Part shown: piece by piece, positions 1 to 5,859 of the stretch
How the letters are laid out: the number at the start of each line of letters is the position of its first letter
How positions within the stretch are numbered: position 1 is the first letter of the stretch
From: Pseudomonadota bacterium
GTDB taxonomy: Bacteria > Pseudomonadota > Gammaproteobacteria > Xanthomonadales > Rhodanobacteraceae
Direction: 5' to 3'
Assembly (NCBI GenBank): GCA_021783385.1
Contig: JAJXTX010000090.1
Location: 2,457-9,550 of the forward strand
DNA length: 7,094 nt
Position numbers and translations under genes: made by a program
The notes under the pieces: model-generated
Seen by the model: the letters and a program-made list of their open reading frames with translations, nothing else
What the model was told of the DNA's origin: nothing
The model's database searches: none

Positions 1-771
1 CGCGCGCTGGCCGAGCACGGCGCGCGCATCGCGCTGGTGATGCTGCCCGGCATTCAATACCGCACCGGCCAGGCGTTCGACCTCCAGGCGATCGCCGCGC
101 TGGCGCACCGGCACGGCTGCGTGGTCGGCTTCGACCTCGCCCACGCGGTCGGCAACCTGCCGTTGCAGCTGCACGACAGCGGCGCGGATTTCGCGATCTG
201 GTGCAGCTACAAATACCTCAACGGCGGCCCCGGCGCGGTCGGCGGCGCATTCGTGCACGCGCGCCATGCGCAGGCCGTGCTGCCGCGCTTCGCCGGCTGG
301 TGGGGCCATGACAAGGCGACCCGCTTCCAGATGGGCCCGCAGTTCGTGCCGATCCCCGGGGCGGACGGCTGGCAGTTGTCCAACCCGCCGATCCTCGCGC
401 TGGCGCCGCTGCGCGCGTCACTGGAAATCTTCCGCCGCGCCGGCATGCCGGCCCTGCGCGAAAAATCGCTGCAGCTCACCGGCTACCTCGAATGGCTGGT
501 GCAGACCGAACTGGCCGACGTGCTGGAAGTGGTCACGCCCAGCGACCCCGCACGCCGCGGCGCGCAGCTGTCGATCCGCGTGCGTGGCGGCCGCACCCAG
601 GGCCGCGCCCTGTTCGAGTATCTGATGCAACACGGCATCATCGGCGACTGGCGCGAACCCGACGTGATCCGCATTTCGCCTGCCCCCCTGTACAACCGTT
701 TTGCCGACTGCCTGACGTTTGCGCAGGCGGTGCGGGCGTGGCACGAGGCGGGCGCAAGCACGGTGGCCTGA
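1..771 (+). CDS. kynU: Kynureninase, C-terminal part (5' end outside window)
   Basis: Kynureninase is a PLP-dependent cytosolic hydrolase that cleaves L-kynurenine (or 3-hydroxykynurenine) to anthranilate (or 3-hydroxyanthranilate) and alanine in tryptophan breakdown. The reading frame is open from base 1, so 256 residues are visible; the family is about 420 long, so roughly the first 160 residues are missing. Visible marks, numbered from the window edge, are the cofactor-binding stretch GFDLAHAVGNLPL, then WCSYKYLNGGPGA, whose lysine (codon 211-213, visible residue 71) is the expected Schiff-base lysine, then RFAGWWGHDKATRFQM and the QLSNPP stretch. All are characteristic of kynureninase within the aminotransferase class V fold. 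No internal stop or frameshift is seen. The gene ends in TGA, and a hairpin begins about 30 bases later. In some bacteria, including xanthomonads, the enzyme also feeds NAD synthesis through quinolinate; whether that applies here cannot be told from this window. Family assignment is firm. Confidence 0.96.
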   Translation, partial: RALAEHGARIALVMLPGIQYRTGQAFDLQAIAALAHRHGCVVGFDLAHAVGNLPLQLHDSGADFAIWCSYKYLNGGPGAVGGAFVHARHAQAVLPRFAGWWGHDKATRFQMGPQFVPIPGADGWQLSNPPILALAPLRASLEIFRRAGMPALREKSLQLTGYLEWLVQTELADVLEVVTPSDPARRGAQLSIRVRGGRTQGRALFEYLMQHGIIGDWREPDVIRISPAPLYNRFADCLTFAQAVRAWHEAGASTVA

Positions 772-802
772 GGTGGACACGCACCGCCCGGCGCTGGCGG
801 CG

Positions 803-823
803 CGACGGCGACCGCCGCCGTCG
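803..823 (+). terminator. GC-rich hairpin downstream of kynU, possible terminator
   Basis: A perfect 8-bp inverted repeat, CGACGGCG (803-810) and CGCCGTCG (816-823), has a 5-base loop ACCGC. It lies about 30 bases after the kynU stop and 35 bases before the start of the acetyltransferase gene. No T-rich tract follows, so it is not a classical intrinsic terminator. It could instead be a transcript 3'-end stabiliser or a chance structure in very GC-rich DNA. Confidence 0.4.
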
Positions 824-848
824 GCACTCCAGTCACATTCATGTCGAT

Positions 849-854
849 GGAAAG
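849..854 (+). promoter_or_regulatory. Ribosome binding site deciding the GNAT start
   Basis: GGAAAG stands four bases before the ATG at 859. Three in-frame ATG codons are possible (841, 847 and 859). No purine-rich motif precedes 841 or 847, whereas 859 has this one. The protein from 859 also begins MPLIRKAETRD, a typical GNAT N-terminus. Confidence 0.55.
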
Positions 855-858
855 CACC

Positions 859-1380
859 ATGCCGCTGATCCGCAAAGCTGAAACGCGTGACGCCGAACCT
901 CTTTCCGTGTTGATGGAGCAGACCTTCCGCGACACGTTCGCGGCGATGAACACGCCCGCAAACATGCTGATCCACTGCCAGGCCTCCTACAGCCCGGCCA
1001 TCCAGGCGCGCGAGATCGGTGACCCCGGCATGGAAACCCTGCTGAGCGAACACGACGGCCAACTGGTCGGCTTCGCCCAGCTGCGCGATGCCGGTTGCAC
1101 CGCATCCACCCATGCCGCGAGGCCGTGCGAGATTCAGCGCCTGTATGTCGCGGCCGCGTGGCATGGCAAGGGCGTGGCGCAGGCGCTCATGCGAGAAATC
1201 ATCCGCTCGGCAACCCGCCGCGGCGCCGACCTGGTCTGGCTGGGCGTGTGGGAAAACAATCCGCGCGCCATCGCCTTCTACGAAAAGCACGGCTTCGCGC
1301 ACGCGGGTGCGCACGTGTTCCTGGTCGGACAGGACCCGCAGCGCGATATGCTGATGACACGGCCGATCGGCCCGGCTTGA
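859..1380 (+). CDS. GNAT-family N-acetyltransferase, PaiA-like (probable polyamine acetyltransferase)
   Basis: This is a 173-residue single-domain GNAT enzyme that would transfer an acetyl group from acetyl-CoA to an amine in the cytosol. An N-terminal beta-strand and helix (LIRKAETRDAEPL) come first. Next is a TFRDTF...NTPANM stretch (residues 22-36), then strand LVGFAQL (69-75). Motif A is RLYVAAAWHGKGVAQALM (94-111), whose HGKG loop should bind the pyrophosphate of CoA. Last come LGVWENNPRAIAFYEKHGF (128-146) and a C-terminal GAHVFLVGQDPQ stretch. This set of motifs in this order resembles, from memory, Bacillus subtilis PaiA, a spermidine/spermine N-acetyltransferase, and the length fits. 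The GNAT assignment is firm; the polyamine substrate is inference. An upstream start at 841 would add six residues but has no ribosome binding site. The gene follows kynU on the same strand across an 87-base gap containing a hairpin, so joint transcription is uncertain. Confidence 0.88.
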   Translation: MPLIRKAETRDAEPLSVLMEQTFRDTFAAMNTPANMLIHCQASYSPAIQAREIGDPGMETLLSEHDGQLVGFAQLRDAGCTASTHAARPCEIQRLYVAAAWHGKGVAQALMREIIRSATRRGADLVWLGVWENNPRAIAFYEKHGFAHAGAHVFLVGQDPQRDMLMTRPIGPA

Positions 1381-1383
1381 AGC

Positions 1384-1406
1384 GCGGTCGGTTTCACCCT
1401 GACCGC
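1384..1406 (+). terminator. Hairpin directly after the GNAT gene, possible terminator
   Basis: GCGGTC (1384-1389) pairs with GACCGC (1401-1406). Inside it GGT (1390-1392) can pair with ACC (1396-1398) around a TTC loop, leaving CT as a small bulge. The structure starts three bases after the GNAT stop codon. There is no T tract after it, so strength is uncertain. The rest of the 254-base gap up to ggt (1407-1634) shows no gene, no repeat longer than a few bases and no convincing sigma-70 promoter. Confidence 0.35.
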
Positions 1407-1623
1407 CCTGCCGGACGTGAGATCGACCGATCGAGCAATGCCGGCGGGCAAAAGCTCACTCCGCGCTACCAAGGCGGTCAAGGTTCCGGATCGGTGTCAG
1501 CCAATGACCTTCCCGCGCCCCGAAAGAAATCACGGCCAGCCATCCGGACACGCCACGGCTCGCCGACTGGCATGAACGCATTTGCATGCGGCACACTGAC
1601 GGGGTTCCGTCGATCCGACCCAC

Positions 1624-1630
1624 AGGTGAG
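1624..1630 (+). promoter_or_regulatory. Ribosome binding site of ggt
   Basis: AGGTGAG lies four bases before the ATG at 1635 and is the best Shine-Dalgarno match near the signal peptide. It decides the start: the frame stays open upstream back into the GNAT gene, but that part encodes no recognisable protein and would bury the signal peptide. Confidence 0.65.
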
Positions 1631-1634
1631 TCCC

Positions 1635-3410
1635 ATGCAAAAACTTCGTCCCCGCTGGCTTGCCGCGCCGCTGCTCCTCGCCATGCCACTGGCATGGGCG
1701 GCGCAGACCGCGGCAGTGCAGGACAACATTCCCAAGCAGGCGCTGGATGCCACCGCCGCGCCCACCACCATGGCCACGCTGGCTACGGTGCGGCCGGTGA
1801 CGGCGAAGCACGCGATGGTGGTGTCCGACCAGCATCTGGCCACCGAGGTCGGCGTGGATATCCTGAAGCAGGGCGGCAACGCGATCGACGCCGCGGTGGC
1901 GGTGGGCTACGCGCAGGCGGTGGTGAATCCGTGCTGCGGCAACATCGGCGGCGGCGGCTTCATGCTGGTGCATCTGGCCGACGGCCAGAATGTGTTCCTG
2001 GACTTCCGCGAGAAGGCGCCGCTGAAAGCCAGTCCCACCATGTACCAGGACGCCAGCGGCAATGTGGTGCCCGGGCGCAGCACCGGCACCTACCTTGGCG
2101 TGGGCGTGCCCGGCACGGTGATGGGCCTGGACGCGGCACTGAAGAAATACGGCACGATGCCGCTGCACAAGGTGATTGCGCCCGCGATCAAGCTCGCGCG
2201 TGACGGCTTCGTGCTGCAGCAGGGCGACATCAACGTGCTCAACCAGCGCGTGAAGGACTTCGCCAGGTATCCCAACGTGGCGGCGATCTTCCTCAACCAC
2301 GGCAAGCCGTTCGTGGCCGGCGAGCGCCTGCGCCAGCCGCAGCTGGCGCATACGCTGGAGCTGATCGACAAGGGCGGCGAGAAGGCGTTCTACCACGGCG
2401 ACATCGCGCGCAAGGTGGTGGCGGCCAGCCAGGCCAACGGCGGCCTGTTCACGATGCAGGATTTCGCCGACTACACGGTGCAGTGGGACAAGCCGATCAG
2501 CTGCGGCTACCGCGGCTACACCGTCGTGTCGGATCCGCCGCCGAGCTCGGGCGGCATCACCATCTGCCAGATCCTGCAGATCCTGCAGCCGTACCCGCTT
2601 GGCAAGTGGGGCTACGGCTCGGTGAAGAGCATCCACTACATGGCCGAAGCCGAGCGCCGCGCGTTTGCCGACCGCAATACCGCGCTGGGCGACCCGGCCT
2701 TCGTGCACAACCCGATCGACCAGCTGCTGTCGCAGCATCACGCCGACACGCTGCGCGCCACGATCCAGCCGGACAAGGCCACACCGTCGTCCGAGATCAA
2801 GGGTGACCTGGGCCCGGTCGAGGGCACCAACACCACCCATTATTCGGTAGTGGACGAGCACGGCAATGCGGTGGCGGTGACCTACACCATCAACTACCTG
2901 TTCGGCGTGGGGCAGATCGCCGGCGACACCGGCTTCTTCCTCAACAACGAGATGGACGACTTCACCTCCAAGCCGGGCGTACCCAATTCGTTCGGCCTGA
3001 TCCAGGGCAAGGCCAACCAGATCGAGCCGGGCAAGCGCCCGCTCAGCTCGATGTCGCCCACCATCGTGCTGCGCGACGGCAAGCTGTTCATGGTCACCGG
3101 CAGCCCCGGCGGCTCCACCATCATCTCGACCACCATGGAAAGCTTCATCAACGTGGCTGCGTTCGGCATGAACATGCAGCAGGCGGTGGATGCGCCGCGC
3201 CTGCACCAGCAGTGGTATCCGGACATGGTGTTCGTGGAACCCGGCCTGCTCACCACCAAGACGCAGAGCGCGCTGGAAGCGATGGGCTACAAGTTCAAGC
3301 TGGTGAAGTCGTGGGGCGCCGACGAGGCGATCCTGGTCAATCCGCACACCGGCCTGCTGGAAGGCGCCAACGACCGCCGCCGCCCGGCGGGACTGGCCGC
3401 CGGCTTCTGA
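1635..3410 (+). CDS. ggt: Gamma-glutamyltransferase (gamma-glutamyltranspeptidase), exported proenzyme
   Basis: This 591-residue Ntn-hydrolase proenzyme cuts itself into a large and a small subunit. It then hydrolyses or transfers the gamma-glutamyl group of glutathione and related compounds in the periplasm. The N-terminus is a Sec signal peptide: MQKLRPR, a hydrophobic core, and probable cleavage after AWA or AWAA near residue 22-23. The large subunit runs to about residue 399 and contains the GNIGGGGFML stretch and DFREKAP, whose Arg125 should correspond to E. coli Arg114, which binds the substrate carboxylate. The small subunit starts at Thr400 (TTHYSVVD), the nucleophile, and is 192 residues long, close to E. 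coli (190). Counterparts of E. coli Asn411, Asp433, Ser462/463 and Gly483/484 are present as Asn420, Asp442, Ser471/472 and Gly492/493. The lid-loop region is present, with the same length as in E. coli, but Phe453 replaces the E. coli gate Tyr444. The only cysteines are 100, 101, 290 and 311. The gene is convergent with proA. Confidence 0.96.
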   Translation: MQKLRPRWLAAPLLLAMPLAWAAQTAAVQDNIPKQALDATAAPTTMATLATVRPVTAKHAMVVSDQHLATEVGVDILKQGGNAIDAAVAVGYAQAVVNPCCGNIGGGGFMLVHLADGQNVFLDFREKAPLKASPTMYQDASGNVVPGRSTGTYLGVGVPGTVMGLDAALKKYGTMPLHKVIAPAIKLARDGFVLQQGDINVLNQRVKDFARYPNVAAIFLNHGKPFVAGERLRQPQLAHTLELIDKGGEKAFYHGDIARKVVAASQANGGLFTMQDFADYTVQWDKPISCGYRGYTVVSDPPPSSGGITICQILQILQPYPLGKWGYGSVKSIHYMAEAERRAFADRNTALGDPAFVHNPIDQLLSQHHADTLRATIQPDKATPSSEIKGDLGPVEGTNTTHYSVVDEHGNAVAVTYTINYLFGVGQIAGDTGFFLNNEMDDFTSKPGVPNSFGLIQGKANQIEPGKRPLSSMSPTIVLRDGKLFMVTGSPGGSTIISTTMESFINVAAFGMNMQQAVDAPRLHQQWYPDMVFVEPGLLTTKTQSALEAMGYKFKLVKSWGADEAILVNPHTGLLEGANDRRRPAGLAAGF

Positions 3411-3423
3411 AGCCGCGAGTGCA

Positions 3424-3450
3424 GGCCGCGGAGCAGCGCGCTCCGCGGCC
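3424..3450. terminator. Strong hairpin between convergent ggt and proA, likely bidirectional terminator
   Basis: GGCCGCGGAGC (3424-3434) and GCTCCGCGGCC (3440-3450) form a perfect 11-bp stem around the 5-base loop AGCGC. It fills most of the 41-base gap, starting 13 bases after the ggt stop and ending one base before the proA stop. Position and symmetry suit stopping transcription from both sides. Neither flank has a T tract, so it may act with Rho or as a 3'-end barrier rather than as a classical intrinsic terminator. Confidence 0.65.
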
Positions 3451-3451
3451 C

Positions 3452-4714
3452 TCACATGGCAGGCGGCGGATGGCGTACCTGCCCTTCGCCGCGCACCACG
3501 AAGCGCTCGATGGTGAGCGACTCCGCGCCCATCGGGCCGTAGGCGTGCAGGCGGGTGGTGGAGATGCCGATCTCGGCGCCGAGGCCGAGCTGGCCGCCGT
3601 CGGAGAAGCGCGAAGAGGCGTTGATCATCACCACGGCCGAGCGCAGCGCGTGCACGAACTTTTGCGCGGTCGCTTCGTCGGCGGTGGCGATGACTTCGGT
3701 GTGGTCGGAGCCGTAGCGCCGGATATGTGCGATGGCCGTGTCGAGATCGTCGACCACGCGCACGGCGAGGATCAGGTCGAGGAACTCGGCGGCGTAGTCG
3801 TCCTCGCTGGCCGCGATCATGTCGGGCACCAGCGCGCGGCTACGCTCGTCGCCGCGCAGCTCGACACCGCGTTCGATCAGTGCCGCGGCGGCCTGCGGCA
3901 GAAAGCTCCCGGCGATGTCCGCATGCACCAGCAGCGTCTCCAGCGCATTGCACACGCCGGGGCGGGTGGTCTTGCCGTCGATCAGCAGGTTCAGCGCCAG
4001 CGCCGGATCGGCGGCGCGATCCACGTACAGATGGCAGACGCCCTTGTAGTGCTTGATCACCGGCACGCGCGCGTGCTCGGCGACGAAGCGGATCAGCCCC
4101 TCGCCGCCACGCGGAATCGCCAGGTCGACGATGTCGGTGAGCTGCAGCAGCTCGACCATCGCCGCGCGGCTGAGGTCGTCGACCAGGGTCAGCGCGGCGG
4201 CAGGCAGGTCGCATGACTGCAGCGCGGACTGCAGCGCGGCGGCGATCGCGCGGTTGGAACCCAGCGCCTCCGAACCGCCGCGCAGGATCACGCCGTTGCC
4301 GGCGAACAGGCACAGCGCGGCGGCATCGGCGGTGACGTTCGGGCGCGCCTCGTAGATCATCGCGATCACCCCCAGCGGCACCCGCACGCGCTCGATCGTG
4401 AGGCCGTTTGGACGCGTCTCGCGTCGCGTCACGCGGCCCACCGGATCGGGCAGACCGGCCACCTCGCGCAGCGCATCGGCGATCGCCTGCACGCGCGGCG
4501 CATCCAGCCGCAGCCGGTCAAGCAGCGCGCCCTGCACGCCCTTGGCCACGGCCTGCTGCATGTCCTGCGCGTTGGCGCCGAGCACGGCGTCCGCCTGTGC
4601 CTCCAGCGCGCCGGCCATGGCATGCAGCAGCTTGCGCTTGGCCGCGCCATCGAGCGCCGCGATGGCTCGCGCCGCCTCGCGGCAGGCCAGCGCCTGTTCC
4701 CGTACCGTGCTCAT
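3452..4714 (-). CDS. proA: Gamma-glutamyl phosphate reductase (glutamate-5-semialdehyde dehydrogenase)
   Basis: ProA catalyses the second step of proline synthesis, the NADPH-dependent reduction of gamma-glutamyl phosphate to glutamate-5-semialdehyde, in the cytosol. The protein has 420 residues, a normal full length, and the aldehyde dehydrogenase fold. Visible marks are [14 protein letters not shown] (119-132), ILRGGSEA (143-150), IPRGGEGLI (200-208) and [12 protein letters not shown] (221-232). The catalytic cysteine is Cys255 in [12 protein letters not shown], and the late GSDHTEVI stretch belongs to the ProA family signature. The ATG overlaps the proB stop by four bases (ATGA), and GGAGA lies seven bases upstream inside proB, so the start is well supported and translation is probably coupled. 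ProA and ProB are known to act together because the acyl phosphate is unstable. A 12-bp tandem duplication encodes ALQSALQS at residues 160-167. It is the last gene of the argH-proB-proA unit. Confidence 0.97.
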   Translation of the reverse strand: MSTVREQALACREAARAIAALDGAAKRKLLHAMAGALEAQADAVLGANAQDMQQAVAKGVQGALLDRLRLDAPRVQAIADALREVAGLPDPVGRVTRRETRPNGLTIERVRVPLGVIAMIYEARPNVTADAAALCLFAGNGVILRGGSEALGSNRAIAAALQSALQSCDLPAAALTLVDDLSRAAMVELLQLTDIVDLAIPRGGEGLIRFVAEHARVPVIKHYKGVCHLYVDRAADPALALNLLIDGKTTRPGVCNALETLLVHADIAGSFLPQAAAALIERGVELRGDERSRALVPDMIAASEDDYAAEFLDLILAVRVVDDLDTAIAHIRRYGSDHTEVIATADEATAQKFVHALRSAVVMINASSRFSDGGQLGLGAEIGISTTRLHAYGPMGAESLTIERFVVRGEGQVRHPPPAM

Positions 4715-4726
4715 GCGCTGGTCTCC
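4711..4726 (-). promoter_or_regulatory. proB/proA overlap with proA ribosome binding site
   Basis: On the - strand GGAGA (4726-4722) stands seven bases before the proA ATG (4714-4712). That ATG shares ATGA with the proB stop (4713-4711). This is a typical arrangement for translational coupling by re-initiation. Confidence 0.75.
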
Positions 4727-5859
4727 GTCGCGGCCAGGGTGACCATGTCGTCGCGATGCACCACTTCGTCGCCGTAGCTGTAGCCGAGCAGGCTGTGGAT
4801 GGCGCGACTGTGCTGACCGGCCAACCGGCGTACCTCGGCGGCGCCGTACTGGCTGAGCCCGCGGGCGATGGCATGGCCGTCATCGGCGACGATCTCGACC
4901 ATGTCGCCGCGATGGAAATCACCCGTGACCTGCACGATGCCGCCGGGCAACAGCGACGCACGGCCACCGGCCAGCGCGCGCGCGGCGCCGGCGTCGACCA
5001 CGATATGACCGGGCGCGGCCGGCGCGTGGCGCAGCCAGTATTTGCGCGCCTGCATGCGGCTGCCCGGGGCATGCACCAGGGTACCGCGCAGCCGGCCTTC
5101 GCCCAGCGCCTGCACGGTGGCCGCGTCGCTGCCGCAGAACAGCGCGGTGGCGATGCCGGCCGCCGCGGCCTTGGCGGCTGCCTCCAGCTTGGTGCGCATG
5201 CCGCCGGTGCCGACCGCGCTGCCGCTGCCGCCGGCCATCGCGAGGATCGCCGGGGTCAGCTCGGCGACCTGCGGAACGGGCAGCGCGGTCGCGTCCACAC
5301 GGGGGTCGGCGGTGTACAGCGCGTCGACGTCCGAGGCGATCAGCAGCAGGTCGGCGTCGACCAGCGCCGCGACGATGGCGGCGAGGTTGTCGTTGTCGCC
5401 GAGCTTCAGTTCATCCACCGCCACCGTGTCGTTCTCGTTGATCACCGGCAGCGCGTCCAGCGCCAGCAACTCGCGCAGGGTGGCGCGCGCATTGAGGTAG
5501 CGGCGGCGGTTGCGCAGGTCGTCGTGGGTCAGCAGCACCTGCGCCACCGGTCGCGGCGACAGCGACTGCCACAGCGCGATCATCGGCGCCTGACCGAGCG
5601 CCGCCAGCGCCTGCCGCGCGACCAGATCGCTGCCACCGCTTGCACGCTCGCGCAGCAGCGCGCGACCGGCCGCCACCGCGCCGGACGACACCAGCACCAC
5701 CTGCCGGCCCTGCGCGTGGCTGGCCGAGATGAACTGCGCCAGCGCGGCCGCGTGGCGCGCGGTGAGCCCGCCGCCATCGGCCGCCAGCAGGTTGCTGCCG
5801 ACCTTGAGCACCGCGCGTCGCCACGACGGCAAGGGCTGATCGGGCAGGCGCGCGTTCAT
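4711..5859 (-). CDS. proB: Glutamate 5-kinase with C-terminal PUA domain
   Basis: ProB phosphorylates the gamma-carboxyl of L-glutamate with ATP, the first committed step of proline synthesis, in the cytosol. The 382-residue protein is slightly longer than E. coli ProB (367), mainly through a longer N-terminus. The amino acid kinase domain spans about residues 14-265: VLKVGSNLL (17-25), [10 protein letters not shown] (57-66), [11 protein letters not shown] (122-132), [10 protein letters not shown] (138-147, glutamate site), [10 protein letters not shown] (152-161), ALYTADPR (180-187) and [10 protein letters not shown] (216-225). A PUA domain follows from about residue 284 ([13 protein letters not shown]) to the end, including [10 protein letters not shown] and the final [10 protein letters not shown]. 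The enzyme is usually inhibited by proline; the sequence alone does not show whether that holds here. The start ATG overlaps the argH stop as ATGA. No strong ribosome binding site precedes it (GCTGGACGC before the ATG), so its translation probably depends on that of argH. Confidence 0.97.
   Translation of the reverse strand: MNARLPDQPLPSWRRAVLKVGSNLLAADGGGLTARHAAALAQFISASHAQGRQVVLVSSGAVAAGRALLRERASGGSDLVARQALAALGQAPMIALWQSLSPRPVAQVLLTHDDLRNRRRYLNARATLRELLALDALPVINENDTVAVDELKLGDNDNLAAIVAALVDADLLLIASDVDALYTADPRVDATALPVPQVAELTPAILAMAGGSGSAVGTGGMRTKLEAAAKAAAAGIATALFCGSDAATVQALGEGRLRGTLVHAPGSRMQARKYWLRHAPAAPGHIVVDAGAARALAGGRASLLPGGIVQVTGDFHRGDMVEIVADDGHAIARGLSQYGAAEVRRLAGQHSRAIHSLLGYSYGDEVVHRDDMVTLAATETSA
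5856..5859 (-). other. argH/proB 4-base start-stop overlap
   Basis: ATGA on the - strand contains both the proB start (5859-5857) and the argH stop TGA (5858-5856). The bases just upstream give only a poor Shine-Dalgarno match, which suggests that proB translation relies on ribosomes finishing argH. Confidence 0.75.

Noticed and set aside
418..1314. A 298-residue - strand open frame opposite kynU and the GNAT gene
   Set aside because: Shadow of two recognisable + strand genes, with no domain of its own.
1582..1610. Possible ggt promoter, TTGCAT with 17-base spacing to TTCCGT
   Set aside because: The -35 box is fair but the -10 element bears almost no resemblance to TATAAT; not better than chance in this DNA.
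1095..1634. N-terminal extension of the ggt frame back into the GNAT gene
   Set aside because: The extension reads another gene out of frame. The ATG at 1635 has a ribosome binding site and begins a good signal peptide.
2568..2588. 9-bp tandem repeat CAGATCCTG in ggt
   Set aside because: It encodes QILQILQ at a place where the E. coli enzyme has a similar QILNIL stretch, so it reflects protein conservation rather than a special DNA element.
1530..3455. A 641-residue open frame on the - strand opposite ggt
   Set aside because: Its composition is that of a GC-rich shadow frame (His/Arg/Ala-rich, no recognisable domain), and the + strand frame encodes a clear full-length gamma-glutamyltransferase.
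3212..4216. A 334-residue + strand open frame crossing the ggt/proA gap
   Set aside because: It overlaps two confident genes out of frame, runs through the hairpin gap and shows no family motif.
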